From Notamacropus eugenii (Eukaryota > Chordata > Mammalia > Diprotodontia > Macropodidae), in assembly GCF_028372415.1 (NCBI RefSeq), contig NC_092872.1:259991008-260055007 (forward strand): a stretch of DNA of 64,000 bases. The letters run 5' to 3'. The notes below the pieces were generated by a model. The model worked only from the letters and a program-made list of their open reading frames with translations, ran no database searches and was not told the DNA's origin. Below are positions 32,172 through 44,000 of this stretch, one piece after another. Every line of letters begins with the position of its first letter. The stretch's first letter is position 1. The translations under genes and the position numbers were made by a program.

Positions 32172-32400
32172 AAGTCAATTCAATTTAATTCAATTTAAAA
32201 AGCATTTAAGTGCCTCTATGCTGGTGTCCCCTTACTAAAAGTCTTCCCACAAAGGCTGAATGGTCACTTTTTTTGAGACAGTCTGGGTTAAATGACTTGC
32301 CCAAGGTCACACAGCTGTCAAGTGTCTGAGAATTTGAACTCAGGTCCTCCTGACTCCAGGGGTCAATGCTGTATCCACTGCGCTACCTAGCTACTTCTTG
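32172..32400 (-). mobile_element. L2/L3 terminus then tRNA-head SINE
   Basis: 32172-32225 shows an antisense terminus (AAAAAGCATTTAAGTGCC). 32262-32400 is an antisense SINE (CAAGGTCACACAGCTGTCAA, GTATCCACTGCGCTACCTAG). Similar TGAATG...GGTCACT flanks may be its duplication. Confidence 0.7.
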
Positions 32401-33079
32401 AATGATTGGTCACTTGTTGAAGAGACAACAGATAGAGGAGATTCTTATTCAAGTCTGGATTTGCCTACATGGTCATAGAGATTCCTTCCAACAAGGAAAC
32501 TTGGTGATTGGGGAGGTTTTTGTCTTGTGTAGAGTGACTTTCACTGGTTTTATGCACACCCTTTACACTCATTACAGACAATGTTTCAAGCATATTCTCT
32601 TCAGAAGACTACTCAAAATGGACAAGTAATTTTTTAAAAACCATCATTGACCTGGAAGCAGAGACTGTAGGCAACGTCACTCTGGTTTTATAATAATTTC
32701 GTTTTAATTAGATAACATTAGGCATGTACTAATATCCAGGGAAGCAGATGAAGCAATATTAGATTCAGAAAAAGGCACAAACCTGTCCATTCCAAATCTT
32801 ATCAGGATGAGAGTGGTTTAAGGCTCCAGGAAAATAATGGCTGAGCCCTAGAAACCAATTAAACAAGAAACAATAGTAGGTAACTGTGTGCTCCATGTTA
32901 TGAGACCAACCCCAGATAGACACTGGGAAATTTGCAAGGCATCTGTTCCTTTTCAACTTTCCCAGAAAGAAAATCTGAACTTGTACACACTCATTCTTTG
33001 AGGGAATCACAGCTCCAAGAATGGAGGAGGGAATTTAGAAATTAACATCATCTCCCACAACACTTTGCTTCTCAAACAT

Positions 33080-33175
33080 GTGTGTGTGTTTGTATGTATG
33101 TGTGTATGTGTGTATATACACATGTATGTGTGTATATGTGTGTACGTGTGTGTGTGTGTATACACACACACATAT
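33080..33175. repeat. TG/TA microsatellite with a 24-bp palindrome
   Basis: Mixed TG, TATG and CA repeats; 33149-33172 is a perfect inverted repeat around GTGTGTA|TACACAC. 32405-33079 shows nothing I can name. Confidence 0.9.
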
Positions 33176-33251
33176 ATTTAAAGCCAGGCTCATTTTCCCC
33201 CTTTAAATCCATCTCATAAACCTTAGGCAACTCGGTTGGTCTAGACAAGGG

Positions 33252-33459
33252 CAGGGGTCAAATGTGCTGACAGTCTAATATGTGACCAAGCAACATTCCC
33301 AGTTGACTTCATTAAACTGTAATTAGGAAATATTTAAGACAATAAATAAAAATAGAATGAAACATAGTTAATCTGTGGTTTTCTACGTCAATGGGCAGCC
33401 CACAGGGATCCTCACGTATGACTTACTGGCCCCGTTTCTAGCTGAGTTTGACACCACTG
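33252..33459. mobile_element. hAT-like non-autonomous DNA transposon
   Basis: Ends CAGGGGTCAAATG and TTTGACACCACTG are imperfect terminal inverted repeats; the inside has GGCAGCCCACAGGGATCC. About 208 bp with no coding capacity. An 8-bp target duplication is not clear. Confidence 0.6.
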
Positions 33460-33589
33460 CTCTGAGCAGACAGGACGCAGTGATTTCATGGTATGAAGGT
33501 TTGATGTCTCTTACACACAGAGGAAACACTCAGAGATCATGGCAGCAGACACAGTGCAAAGCATTCTGGGCCTACAGCCCGATGTACTT

Positions 33590-33740
33590 TGTGTGAAGCC
33601 TGTCCCAGCTTCTTTACTAGCTGTGATGCTGAACAAGTAATTTTGCCTCTGTGAGTCTCAGTTTCTGCACTAATAAAATGGGAATAGCGTATGATGGGTG
33701 TGACGATCTCCAAGATCTCTTCCAGCTCTACCATTCTATA
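33590..33740 (+). mobile_element. MON1-type CORE-SINE
   Basis: TTTACTAGCTGTGATGCTGA, CAGTTTCTGCACTAATAAAA and CTTCCAGCTCTACCATTC. Confidence 0.7.
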
Positions 33741-34180
33741 TTCAATTTAAGAACATTTTATTAAACACATCTATTTGCAAAACACTGAAGGGTTCAAAGA
33801 GAAAAAAATCAGTTCCTGCCCTGAAGGAGATTACATTTTAATAGGGGAGATAGAATGGGTATCATAGATAAGTGAATACAAAATTTTTTGAGGAAAGAGA
33901 GAGGACTGGGAGAATGAGGAAAGGCTTCATGGAGGCAGCAGCATGTGAGTTGAGCCTTAAGGGAAGCTAGAGGGGATTACAAGAAGTAGACATAGGGACA
34001 TACACGAAGAAGAGGAAATACATTCCAGGACAACTGTGCAAAGGCAAGGAGACTGGGGATGTGCGAGAAAACAAGAGGGGATGGTGGTTGCATTCATGTG
34101 TAAATATACATTTGATTAAGATTTGTACTGAGGGCAAGGAGATACAGAGTGAGGGAGCTCTTCCAGGTTTATATTTTTTC
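33740..34180 (-). mobile_element. L2/L3 LINE 3' end beneath the SRGN 3' UTR
   Basis: Read on the minus strand: TGCCTTTGCACAGTTGTCCT, GGCTCAACTCACATGCTGCT, AATCTCCTTCAGGGCAGGAA, and a terminus GTGTTTAATAAAATGTTC. This is the normal sense order of L2/L3, in the same direction as SRGN. Confidence 0.8.
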
Positions 34181-34271
34181 CAAAGCACTTTGTCCGGGAG
34201 CTAACTGTTTCTTCTCCATAGCCTCCAGAAGATGTCTGGTCAACCTTCAGAGTGGAGGAGAGCTTTCAGGT
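33757..34271 (-). other. SRGN: Predicted SRGN 3' UTR, running into an L2/L3 LINE
   Basis: After the SRGN stop, about 90-170 nt of sequence without a recognised repeat is followed by a same-strand L2/L3 3' fragment (34180 to 33740). The first canonical AATAAA on this strand is at 33762-33757, inside that LINE end. A weak AATATA variant lies near 34172. If AATAAA is used the 3' UTR is about 510 nt plus cleavage distance. Confidence 0.5.
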
Positions 34272-34491
34272 TTATATGATCAGTTCTTCCTCTGTTAGCT
34301 GTTGCTCAACATTCTCATCTTCTGAGGGGCTCAAATTGTAGAAATCTTCCTCATCTATTGGTTCGGTTTCCATTTCAGGTAAGGAGCCACTGCCAGAGCC
34401 TGAGACAGAGCCGGGTCCCGAGCCCGAGATAGACCAAGGATCTTCCTCAGAGAAAAGGGAATTTTCAGCCATGTCCTGGGGTCTCTTCATT
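34272..34491 (-). CDS. SRGN: SRGN exon 3: Ser-Gly tract and acidic C-terminus
   Basis: Acceptor CTTCTTCAG ends at 34492. The exon encodes [19 protein letters not shown], then [17 protein letters not shown], then an acidic tail ending TEEELII and TAA. The internal ATG at its start is not an initiation codon; it follows CT|A (Leu) from the splice. Confidence 0.95.
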
Positions 34492-35027
34492 CTGAAGAAG
34501 AAGAGAAATGAAAGTCAGGCTTTATATACTCTGAAGGACAGGAAGACTGTTTGTTCAAGACTAACAAAAGAAGGACGAGGAGAAAGCTGGTTATTTGCAT
34601 TATTATTTGAGGCTAAAGCCTACACTAGCGATGAGGTTGCTACATTTCTCAGGATCACAGTATTTCCAAGGGGAAGGCCTCAGGGGGCTTCTAGTCGAAC
34701 CCATGACTAAATAAAATCTTTACAACAGAATATGATGTTACCTCACAGACAGGCTGCCTTGGGGGTGGGTAGCAGATTCCCCACCACTGACTGTTTTTAA
34801 GCAAAGGTTGCATGACCACATATCCAATAAGTACAACAATCCATCCATCAGTCAACGTGCGTTAAACACTTATGTGCCAAACATTGCTAGACACTGGGGC
34901 TACAAATACAAAAGTGAAATAGTTCTTGCCCTGGAGGAGCTTAGTGTCCAGTTGGAGGCAATGTGTGTGTGTGTGTGTGTATGCATATGTGTTTATGTGT
35001 GTGTGTATAGATAGATGGCAGATAGAT

Positions 35028-35074
<47 letters not shown>

Positions 35075-38000
35075 GATAGATAGTTAGATAGACAGATGGG
35101 GAAAAATGGAGTCCATTCACCATTAGAGCTCCCTCCTCCCCTCCTCATCTCCCCTCCCTCAGATGTCTTCTGCCATACCTTCTCCTTCACTTTGGTCTCT
35201 TTGACAAAGCAAACCCTTGATCCCATTCTGCCCAGTCTTCTCTGGCAGGTTGTTCCCTCTGCCAACCCTGCTCTCTATATTTCTCCCTATGGCTGCTTCC
35301 CAGCTGCCTACAAATACACCTATTTCCATTCCACCCTCAAAAACTCCTCACTATATTCCTCCATCTCCACTAGCTTTCAGTCTTTATCTGCCCTCCTCAA
35401 ACTCCTTGAGAAGGCTGTCTACAATTTCCACTTCCTTTCCTCTTTCTCTTTTCAATTCTCTGCAATCTGGCTTCATTCAGCTCTCTCCAAAGCTGCCAAT
35501 GATCTTTTATTCTTCTTGACCTTCCTGTAGCCATCGACTCTGCTGATCGCCCTCCTCTTGATATTCTCATTTCTCTAGGAGTTCATGACATTTCTCTTCC
35601 TGGTTCTCCTCCTACCTATCTGACTACTCCTCAGTCTCCTTGGCTGGATCTTTATTTGAAACACACCCTCTCACTGGACCCTTTTCTCTTCTCTCTCTAT
35701 CCAGGGGTTCTTAATCTAGGTTCTAAACAATCTAGGTTGTTTTTTAAAGTATTTTGATAAATATATTTCAATATCATAAATTTTCTTCATTATTCTATGC
35801 ATTATATTTTATAAATTTAAAATATTCTGAGAAAGGGGCTTCCAAACTGCCAAAGGAGTCTGTGATTAAAAATCAAAAAGGTTAAGAGACTGACTCTGGA
35901 GATACTAAGAGGTTAAGTAATCACCGCAGAGTCACACAGCCAGGAGATGGTCAGAGTTGGGTACTTGAATCCAGGTCATTCTGGTCCTGAGTTCAGTCTA
36001 TTTGCTACACCAGACTGCTGCCTGCCTCTCTCTCTCTCTCCCTCTCTCTCTGCCTCTCTCTTTCCCCATACATAACTTACATACACATACATATTTACAT
36101 ATATACAATACAATATATGATATGCATATACCACATATGCACAAACACATACACATATACATGCATACAGCCATGAGTGAGGGGAACTCCCTGGTGTGAA
36201 AACTCTCTGCTGATACAGAATAGTGACTGATCTGTAAATCCTCGTATGGTCTGGGCACACTGAGAGGTCATGCAACATGTCTGTATTCACAGTGCTAGTG
36301 CGAGTTAATGCTAGGACTTGACTCTAGGTCTTCCTGACAGCAAGGAGAGTCCTCTCTCTACTATACCAGGCTACCATTGCTTATAGACCAAAGTACTGTA
36401 AACAACACCTGTAAAATGGGGATGCTGATAGCGGGACTACTTGCCTCACAGGATTGTGAGCAAAGCATTCTGTAAATTCTAAACTGCTAGACAGATGGCA
36501 GCCGCTGTTATTATTGGGGTTTTTTTTTATTTCCCCTTCTAGCCCCGTTCCCAGCTTCCTTGACTTCACAAGCATGCATCATTCCGGGTACCTTCACTCC
36601 CCACTCTGTTTGACCCCCAGCTTTTCAGCTCCCCTTTCCTGTGGTCTTCCCCCACTAGGATGTAAGCTCATTGAGGACAGGCACTATCTTTCTTTCTGCT
36701 TGTATTTATCTTTCTAGCCTTAGCACAGTGCCTGGCACATAGTAAATGCTTGTTTCTTTTTTTCCCTTCTATTATTGTTAGCGTTATTGTTGATTTTTTA
36801 ATTTAATTTAATTTTATTTTATTGTTGATTGTTACAAAATTTATAATAAAAAAAAGCTTGAATCTTTTTTGAAAGACAAGGAATTTGCCAGAACTTTATA
36901 GACTGCCTATTGGCTCCCTTTGTACAATGTCTAGAAGGAGGAAGTTTGATTTACTTACAGAAATGGATCTACTGGAGGATTGACGATCCCATTGTTTTCC
37001 TCTTTAGGCATGTTGAACCACGGTCCCTTTTCTTCAATGCAGTTGGCAGAAAGACTATCTGGACTACATCGAACCCATTGGTATCTTGCTCTCCGGGCAG
37101 GAAACCCTAGCAAATAAGTGCCCACAGTAATTAGGGACATCTGAATGAATCCTTCAACTTCTCACCACATCCAGCATTAACAAACTTGAGGCAATCTCTA
37201 GATTTCTTTCTTAGCATCTATTTAATGGAATACTGTGGAAGTAGGTTTATATCATTTCACAGACAATTAAAATCAAGTACAAGAATATTAAAAAGAAATC
37301 TCAGGGAGGTGACTTTAACTATTTCCATCTTTCCATGAATTTGTGATTTCATTCACGTAGGCATTCTCTTCAGTGTTGCAGATAGCAACCCATCCATATC
37401 TGCCCATCCTCTATGACTCTGTTCCCACAAGGGAATTCAACTAACTGGAAACTTTACTCTTTCATCTCTTAACATTGCATACCATTGGACATTAACCAGA
37501 CACCAGTTATCCCTTGTTTTCACTGTGAGACAAGTCCATCTAGTCATATAATTTCCTGCTATATTTAGAATGTAAACACTTTAAAAGTAGGATCATTTCA
37601 TTCTTTGTATTTGCATCCTCCTTATCTCACCTAGTACCTGGGATATAATAAATGATCTCTCTCCAATCAGGGTTAAGTGACATGCCCAGGGTCACACAGC
37701 TAGTAAGTATCTGAGGCCACATTTGAACCCAGGTATTCCTGACTCCAGGGTCAGTGATTTATCCACTGTGCTACCTAGCTGCCCTGATGGTGTGTTTTTT
37801 CAAAGTAGGTTGTGTACAAACCCTCTGTATACTGAAAGGAAGCTAAACTGTTATCATCATTGATTTTTTAAGATTATATTTTATACATTATATTATGTTA
37901 TACTATTATACTTTGTCATACTATATTATATTAATTATATTATATTTTACTGGAATAGCTGGCAAATGAGAGACAGTAGCTTTGTGGCAGATTTCTCTGC

Positions 38001-41000
38001 ATGTTCAAAAACTAATCTTGTTTTGTTTTGTTTTAACATTACAATTATCGTGCAGTTACAACTTCTGTTCATCACATTTAAAATTTGGAGAGTCCATGCT
38101 TGATGCGGAAAGTACTTTTGGCGTACTGTTTCTTTTTCATTTAACTTTTAAATCAATTTGCTATAGACTTTTTATATATTTTCTTACATATAGTTTCCAG
38201 TGTCTTACTTACAACTCTCATTTACTAATTATAAGTTTTGGAGTCTAACTCTGAAAGTCCTTATTTAAAAGTCAGATAAACAAACATAATGAAATGTTTA
38301 ATTAGTTGTGTGTCATTTTGAAAGTGTTCCACTTTATAGTTAAAAATCTTTCATTTGCACATTGTTTTCATTATTTGTGATCATGTCTTTCAATATAGGC
38401 ATAAAGCTTCCTCTCTTGAACAAAACTATTTTTTCAAAGCGATAATTGCCTTTTTACCTTTTATCTCTTTTGTAAATGAAACATTTCCTTAAGAAAGTGT
38501 TATCTATTATATAAAACAGTTGACATTCACTTGTGAAATGAAGATTGTTCTGCTGCATGTAAAATGGACTGTGCAGATTTTTATATGTTTTAATATGCAT
38601 CATTAGATAATAAAATTTTTAGTGAACAGGGGAAAAAATAAATGCTTAATGACCATGAGAATGCTGAGGTAAATGCAACTCAATTCTTTAGTCACTGCAC
38701 AAGGAGCTCCCATGCCTCTGAATCTGTGTGATCCTTTGCCTTCTCTGCCTCCTTTCTCCACCACCCAACACCATCATGGCAGAATCAACAGCCTTTCAGT
38801 ATTTTTATTGTTGTTTCAAGGGTTGCTGTGACTAAAGTGTCTATCCACCAGTGGGCCAGCCCATTGGTGATGAGTTTTACTCTACTCAGCTAGTCTGATT
38901 TTCAGCAAGGGAGCTCTCTGTATTGTCAGCTCTAGGTGGCATTAGATGATGTTCCAGCGTGGCACAATCTGCCAAAACTTGCCCTCTCCTAGCATTGCCT
39001 TTGAGAGAGCAGGCTCTTGAAGATGTAGCATCAGAGGAAAATGTGATGGAGTCCTTTCTTAATCCTCTGTTAGTACTTCTCCCCTGACCCCAAATCATCT
39101 TGCATGGATTTTGTCTAAATATGTACAAGTTGTCTCTCCTAACAGAATAGCAGCTCCCCTTAAGGGCTTTTGGTTTTTGTCTTTGAAACCCTAGCACCTA
39201 ACAGACTTCCTGGCCCATAGTGAGGCTCTTAATCCATGCTGGTTGGTTGATTACAAGGTAGGTTGACAGACCAGACGTTATTTGAGCACTTATGTCATGG
39301 GAGCATGGAAAGATATTTTCTCCTCTCCCCCTCCCCCATTTGTCTCCTTACTCCTTCCTTCTGTACCCTCATTTTTAGGGGCTCCACCACAAGTCCAAGG
39401 GATCCTGGGATCCTATAGGAAGCCAAGAGAGCTGAGATAGAAATGGATAGATGCTTGGTCTTCAACTTGTAGTATAGTGTCATGAACAAGAATGCTTCTT
39501 AACCTGAACCCCAGGAAAAGTGGGGTGGCTTAACCACATGCCTTGACAGAGTGGACATGATTATCCTCCCAAGATTGGAGAACCCTTCAGGCATCTTCCT
39601 GGAACTTACATCCATCACATTCTCCAGCAGAGGGAGACATCCATCGTCTTCCTCACTCTGTGCTTGCTTAGAAAAACCAGCGACATAACAATGGCGGGTA
39701 TAGGGCCTGAGCCGAAGCAATGTCAATTATAACAGGAAGTGGAAAGAAAAGCCAATACCGACCTTTCCATGATGTAAACTTCACTGGGGGTATTTTTCAT
39801 TGGGTAAGGCAAAATATTGCCATCAACAAAAACTTCCTGGCTCATGGGTCACAACGCAGGGACTGAATGATTAAGAGCTGACATTTGCATCAAACTTGAA
39901 AGTTTTCTGAAACCCTTTACATACATCTCATTGGAGCCTTCCAACAGCATTTCAGCATAAGTACCATTAACCCCAACCTACAGATGAAAACACTGAGGCT
40001 CAAAGAGGATAGGCAAATTGTTTGAGGTCACGCAGCTAGTAAGTATGAGAAGGCAAATTTGAACTTAGGTCCTCTTGATTCCAAATCCTCCACTCCATTC
40101 TCTACCACATACTGCCTTAAAATGAGATGATCCGAGTAAATCATTCTGTAAATTCTTTTAGTGATATCTTTTCTTTATACATCAACTTTATTTTTTGAGA
40201 AATATATTCCTTTTCCCTTACCTGGTGAGCTATCTCTGGTAACAAATAATAAAAAGGAAGGAAAAAACCCAGTTCATCAGAACTAACATATCAATGGAGT
40301 CTGACAGTATATACAATGTTCCATACCGATAGTCCCCTACCTCTACAAAGAAAGAAGATGCATTTTCTCATCTCTTTATCAGGACTAGAGCTTTTTACAT
40401 CTTCAGATACTGTTTATGAATGCCAATTTTTATTATAAACAGTGAGGAGAAAGTGGAGGAAATATCTAAGTGAAACAGCTACAGATAATTTCCAAGAACT
40501 CATCCTCCTCACCATTTTGGGAGCTGTGTACACCCCCAGAATTCAAATAGCTCAGCTATGAGCAATCATAAAGAGAAAGTGGAAACCACCTACTCGTATG
40601 AGACTGATTGCCTAATGGGAGTCTGATACTTTATTTTAGAATAAGGAATGTATTTCCCTCCTAAGTCTACTAGATTGTAGAATTTACACACACACCCCCA
40701 AACCCCCAATAGATGGAAATTAACAGGCACAAAATTTTGAAGACGTCCATGCTGGGGGTGGGGTTTGAGGAAATAAAAGCAACTGAACAAAGGCTGCTTT
40801 CCCCTCATTGTGGGAGTAGCCTCAGTTCATCCTGCCCTGACTGAGAAAGGCTCCTTATTCTGGAGATCATCCAAGAAACTGAGGGAAATGTCCCAGACTG
40901 TTTCTCTGGACACTACACCTTCCTAAGGAGTCTTTCTTAGAGGTCTCTAGTGCTAGAGAGTAAACAGAAGGACAAGGGATGAGTCTTATTAAATGTTACA

Positions 41001-44000
41001 AACATTAATTAAATACTTCCTATGTTCAAGGTCCTGAACTATGAGCTGGGGATGAAAAGGAAAAAAAAAAGAAACAATTCCCGTCCTCAAGGAGTTGCCC
41101 ATTTGTCTGAGAGGGTATACATACATTACACAGTATAAGAGATCACAAAATATACACAAAGTAACACAAGGTAATCTGAAGAGAGAAAGAATGCAATTTG
41201 GGGCCTATGGAAATGTTTGGAGTAGGAGGTTTGAGCCAAGCTATTAAAAAAAAGTGGTCAGTTTAATGTGTAAGGCAAGTGGATTGGGGAGACTCAGGCA
41301 ACTTCTCCAATTTGTCAAGGACTCCCCAGAGGCTTTAAAAAAAAAAAATCTAGCCATTCCTTCCTGGTGCCTCTTCTCACCTACCTCTTGTAACAAAGCC
41401 CAGCTAAGCAAAACAAATGACCACATGGTCATTTAGACCATGTCTAAAGACCGTAGGCTTCATTCCCACTACTTCTTAGGGAAGTCTGACAAAGTCTTTC
41501 TTATTACCTGGACTTTGAAGAAAGCTAGGGAAATGGAACTAAGGTGGAAGCAGCTTCCAGATATGAGGTATCACTTGCACAAATGGAAGGAGGTGGAGAT
41601 GAAATGTCACATACAGAGAAGACCTATTATTATTTTTGTTGCTTTTGTTAATAGATCTTTCAGGGGCTAGAATAAGGCATTGCACTAAGTACATTCTCAA
41701 AATATGGCTGAGAAACTGAATGAAAAGATTTGAGTTTTACTTAGAAAAAGGGAATCCTATTTCCCCCACCTCTTTATTCATACACAGATAAACAGATGTA
41801 GCCCAAGTAAATTTTTCCTATTGGCTTCTCAGTATTTTTCCTACTCTGGGCTAGCAAAGCTTTAAAAGTCTGGAAGATCAGAAGTCACTTGACTTTTTCT
41901 GCCAATTTTACTGAGGCAGCTTCCCCCAGGATAGATTGGTGAGCACTAAAAAAGTGTCCCGTCTGCTCTCTATTTCCCCATCACGGTGTCTTAGAAGTCA
42001 GATTCTTGCCTTCTCAAGTTTCAGTTCTGCTGAGGAGTTTCCACCATGGCCTGGCCATATTGTAGCAGGGCATTGGACATGATGGAAGCAATCTGTAAAT
42101 ACTTGCTGGGGAGTCTGGCCTGATGGCTAAGGGTAAGTGTTGTTGTTTTTCAGTCATTTCAATTGTGTCTGACTGTTTGTGACCCCATTTGGGGTTTTCT
42201 GGGCAAAGATATTGAAGTGGTTTGCCACTTTCTTCTCCAGCTCCTTTTACAGAGCAGGAAACTGAGGCAAACAGGGTTAAGTGACTTGCCTAGGGTCACA
42301 CAGTAAGGTCTGAGGCTAGATTTGAACTCAGGTCTTCCTGACTCCAATTCCAGCCCTCTATTTACTACACCACCCACCTTCCTGTAGGCTCTCTACAAAG
42401 CTTAAAGCATTAAATGACTTGATGATAACCATGATTTCACAGCTCCAGAAGAGATGTCCTTGCCCTCACTATCCAACTCTACCAGACCAGACTTCATGTA
42501 CATATAGTCCAAAGCTGAATGCTCATGGCCATAGGAGACAGCAAAAATAGGAGGCCTCTTCTATTATTTGCTCCATTTACTAATAAAATCTTTCACCATG
42601 CAAGAGAACAACACTTGTGGAGAAGGGTCCCAGCCATTACCTCTGCCTGCCTCCCTCCTCAGCAGTCCCAGCTACTGAAGGTTCAAAAAAGGAAGCTCTC
42701 AAAAAAATGAATGGCACATACAGGATATGGTATATACATATACACACCTACATGTGTGCACGTATGTATACAAACACACATATACATAAAATATACAATG
42801 GAAATACACACATAGGTATACATATATACATAGATGATGAAAAGCTATAGGCACGGATACAGGAATGAGCAAACAATGACATCCGAAGGGGGAAAAAAAG
42901 AGTAATTTTATTATTTGGAGGATTTTATACATTGAAATGCATTTTTCAAATAATTAGTGATAATGTAAGTGTGGCTTGCTACATATTTAAATTTAAGTTC
43001 ATAATAAATTATTTTTTAAAAAATTCTCACCACCCAACTCTTTGCCACTGTCAAGTGGCCCAACATTAGGTAGTTGCTTTGTCAGTGGAAATGAGGTTAA
43101 GGCAGATGCATTACCATAGAAAGACCATGGGCCCTTTGAGTCTGCCCTGCAGCTGAAACCTTCCATGGGTGTGTTTTCTCTCCTTAGAATGTGGACTAGA
43201 TCACCAACTTCTTTGTAGTCCCCAATCACCTTGCCTGGCTTCATAAATGCTTGTTGACTGACTAGGTAAAGTACAATGCTTTACACACAGTAAGCACTTA
43301 ATAGATGGGTTTTTTTTTAGTAACTTGTCCAGGGTCACACAGCCAATAAATATCCGAGGCAGGATTCAGACTCATGGCTTTTCTGACTCCAAGTGCAGGG
43401 GTCTACCCACTGCAAGCACTGCTGAACTGCCAGTAAAACGAAGGGGTGTACCAGATGGTTGCTAGATCCTGCAACAATGTAAATACGGAGATTCTAGATG
43501 TGCTCCTCGAAGGCAGGAACTTCTTTCTTTTTATATTGGTTCCCTCTTTTAAAAAAAAATATTCCATATACATGTATATATATACATACATATGTACACA
43601 CATACATATATACACACATGTGTGTATATATGTATGTGTGTATACCTATATGTGCGGATATATATCTATATAGGCATATATATCTATATATGTATATATG
43701 AATTATAGAAAACATAGAGCTTTAAATCACAATGCACATAGTGTGAAGTTTAAAATTTCTTTTGATTCAGTCCTGGATGTTATGGCAGAGTGATGTTCTC
43801 CACCAATGGGGATCTTCCACCATTCTACATTTGTAGTCTTAGATAATTGATTATGGGCACGGAGAGGTCAAGTGAGGTCACACAGGTGGAATTGAACCCA
43901 TACCTTGCTAATTCATAAGCCAAGCTGCTTTCAGAGCCTCTGGACCCACTCTTAACAATCTTTACTAGAACCTTCCATCCATTGGGGAAAAAGAACAGAT

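Noticed and set aside
34272-34490. Stand-alone 72-codon gene starting MKRPQDM
   Set aside because: It is SRGN exon 3; an acceptor lies just upstream and the frame joins exons 1 and 2.
34941-35265. Open frames with repeated IYLS
   Set aside because: Readings of the (GATA)n microsatellite.
35096-35530. 144-codon plus-strand frame in SRGN intron 2
   Set aside because: It matches the L2/L3 reverse transcriptase region (ALSKxxNDLL) and is a LINE fossil.
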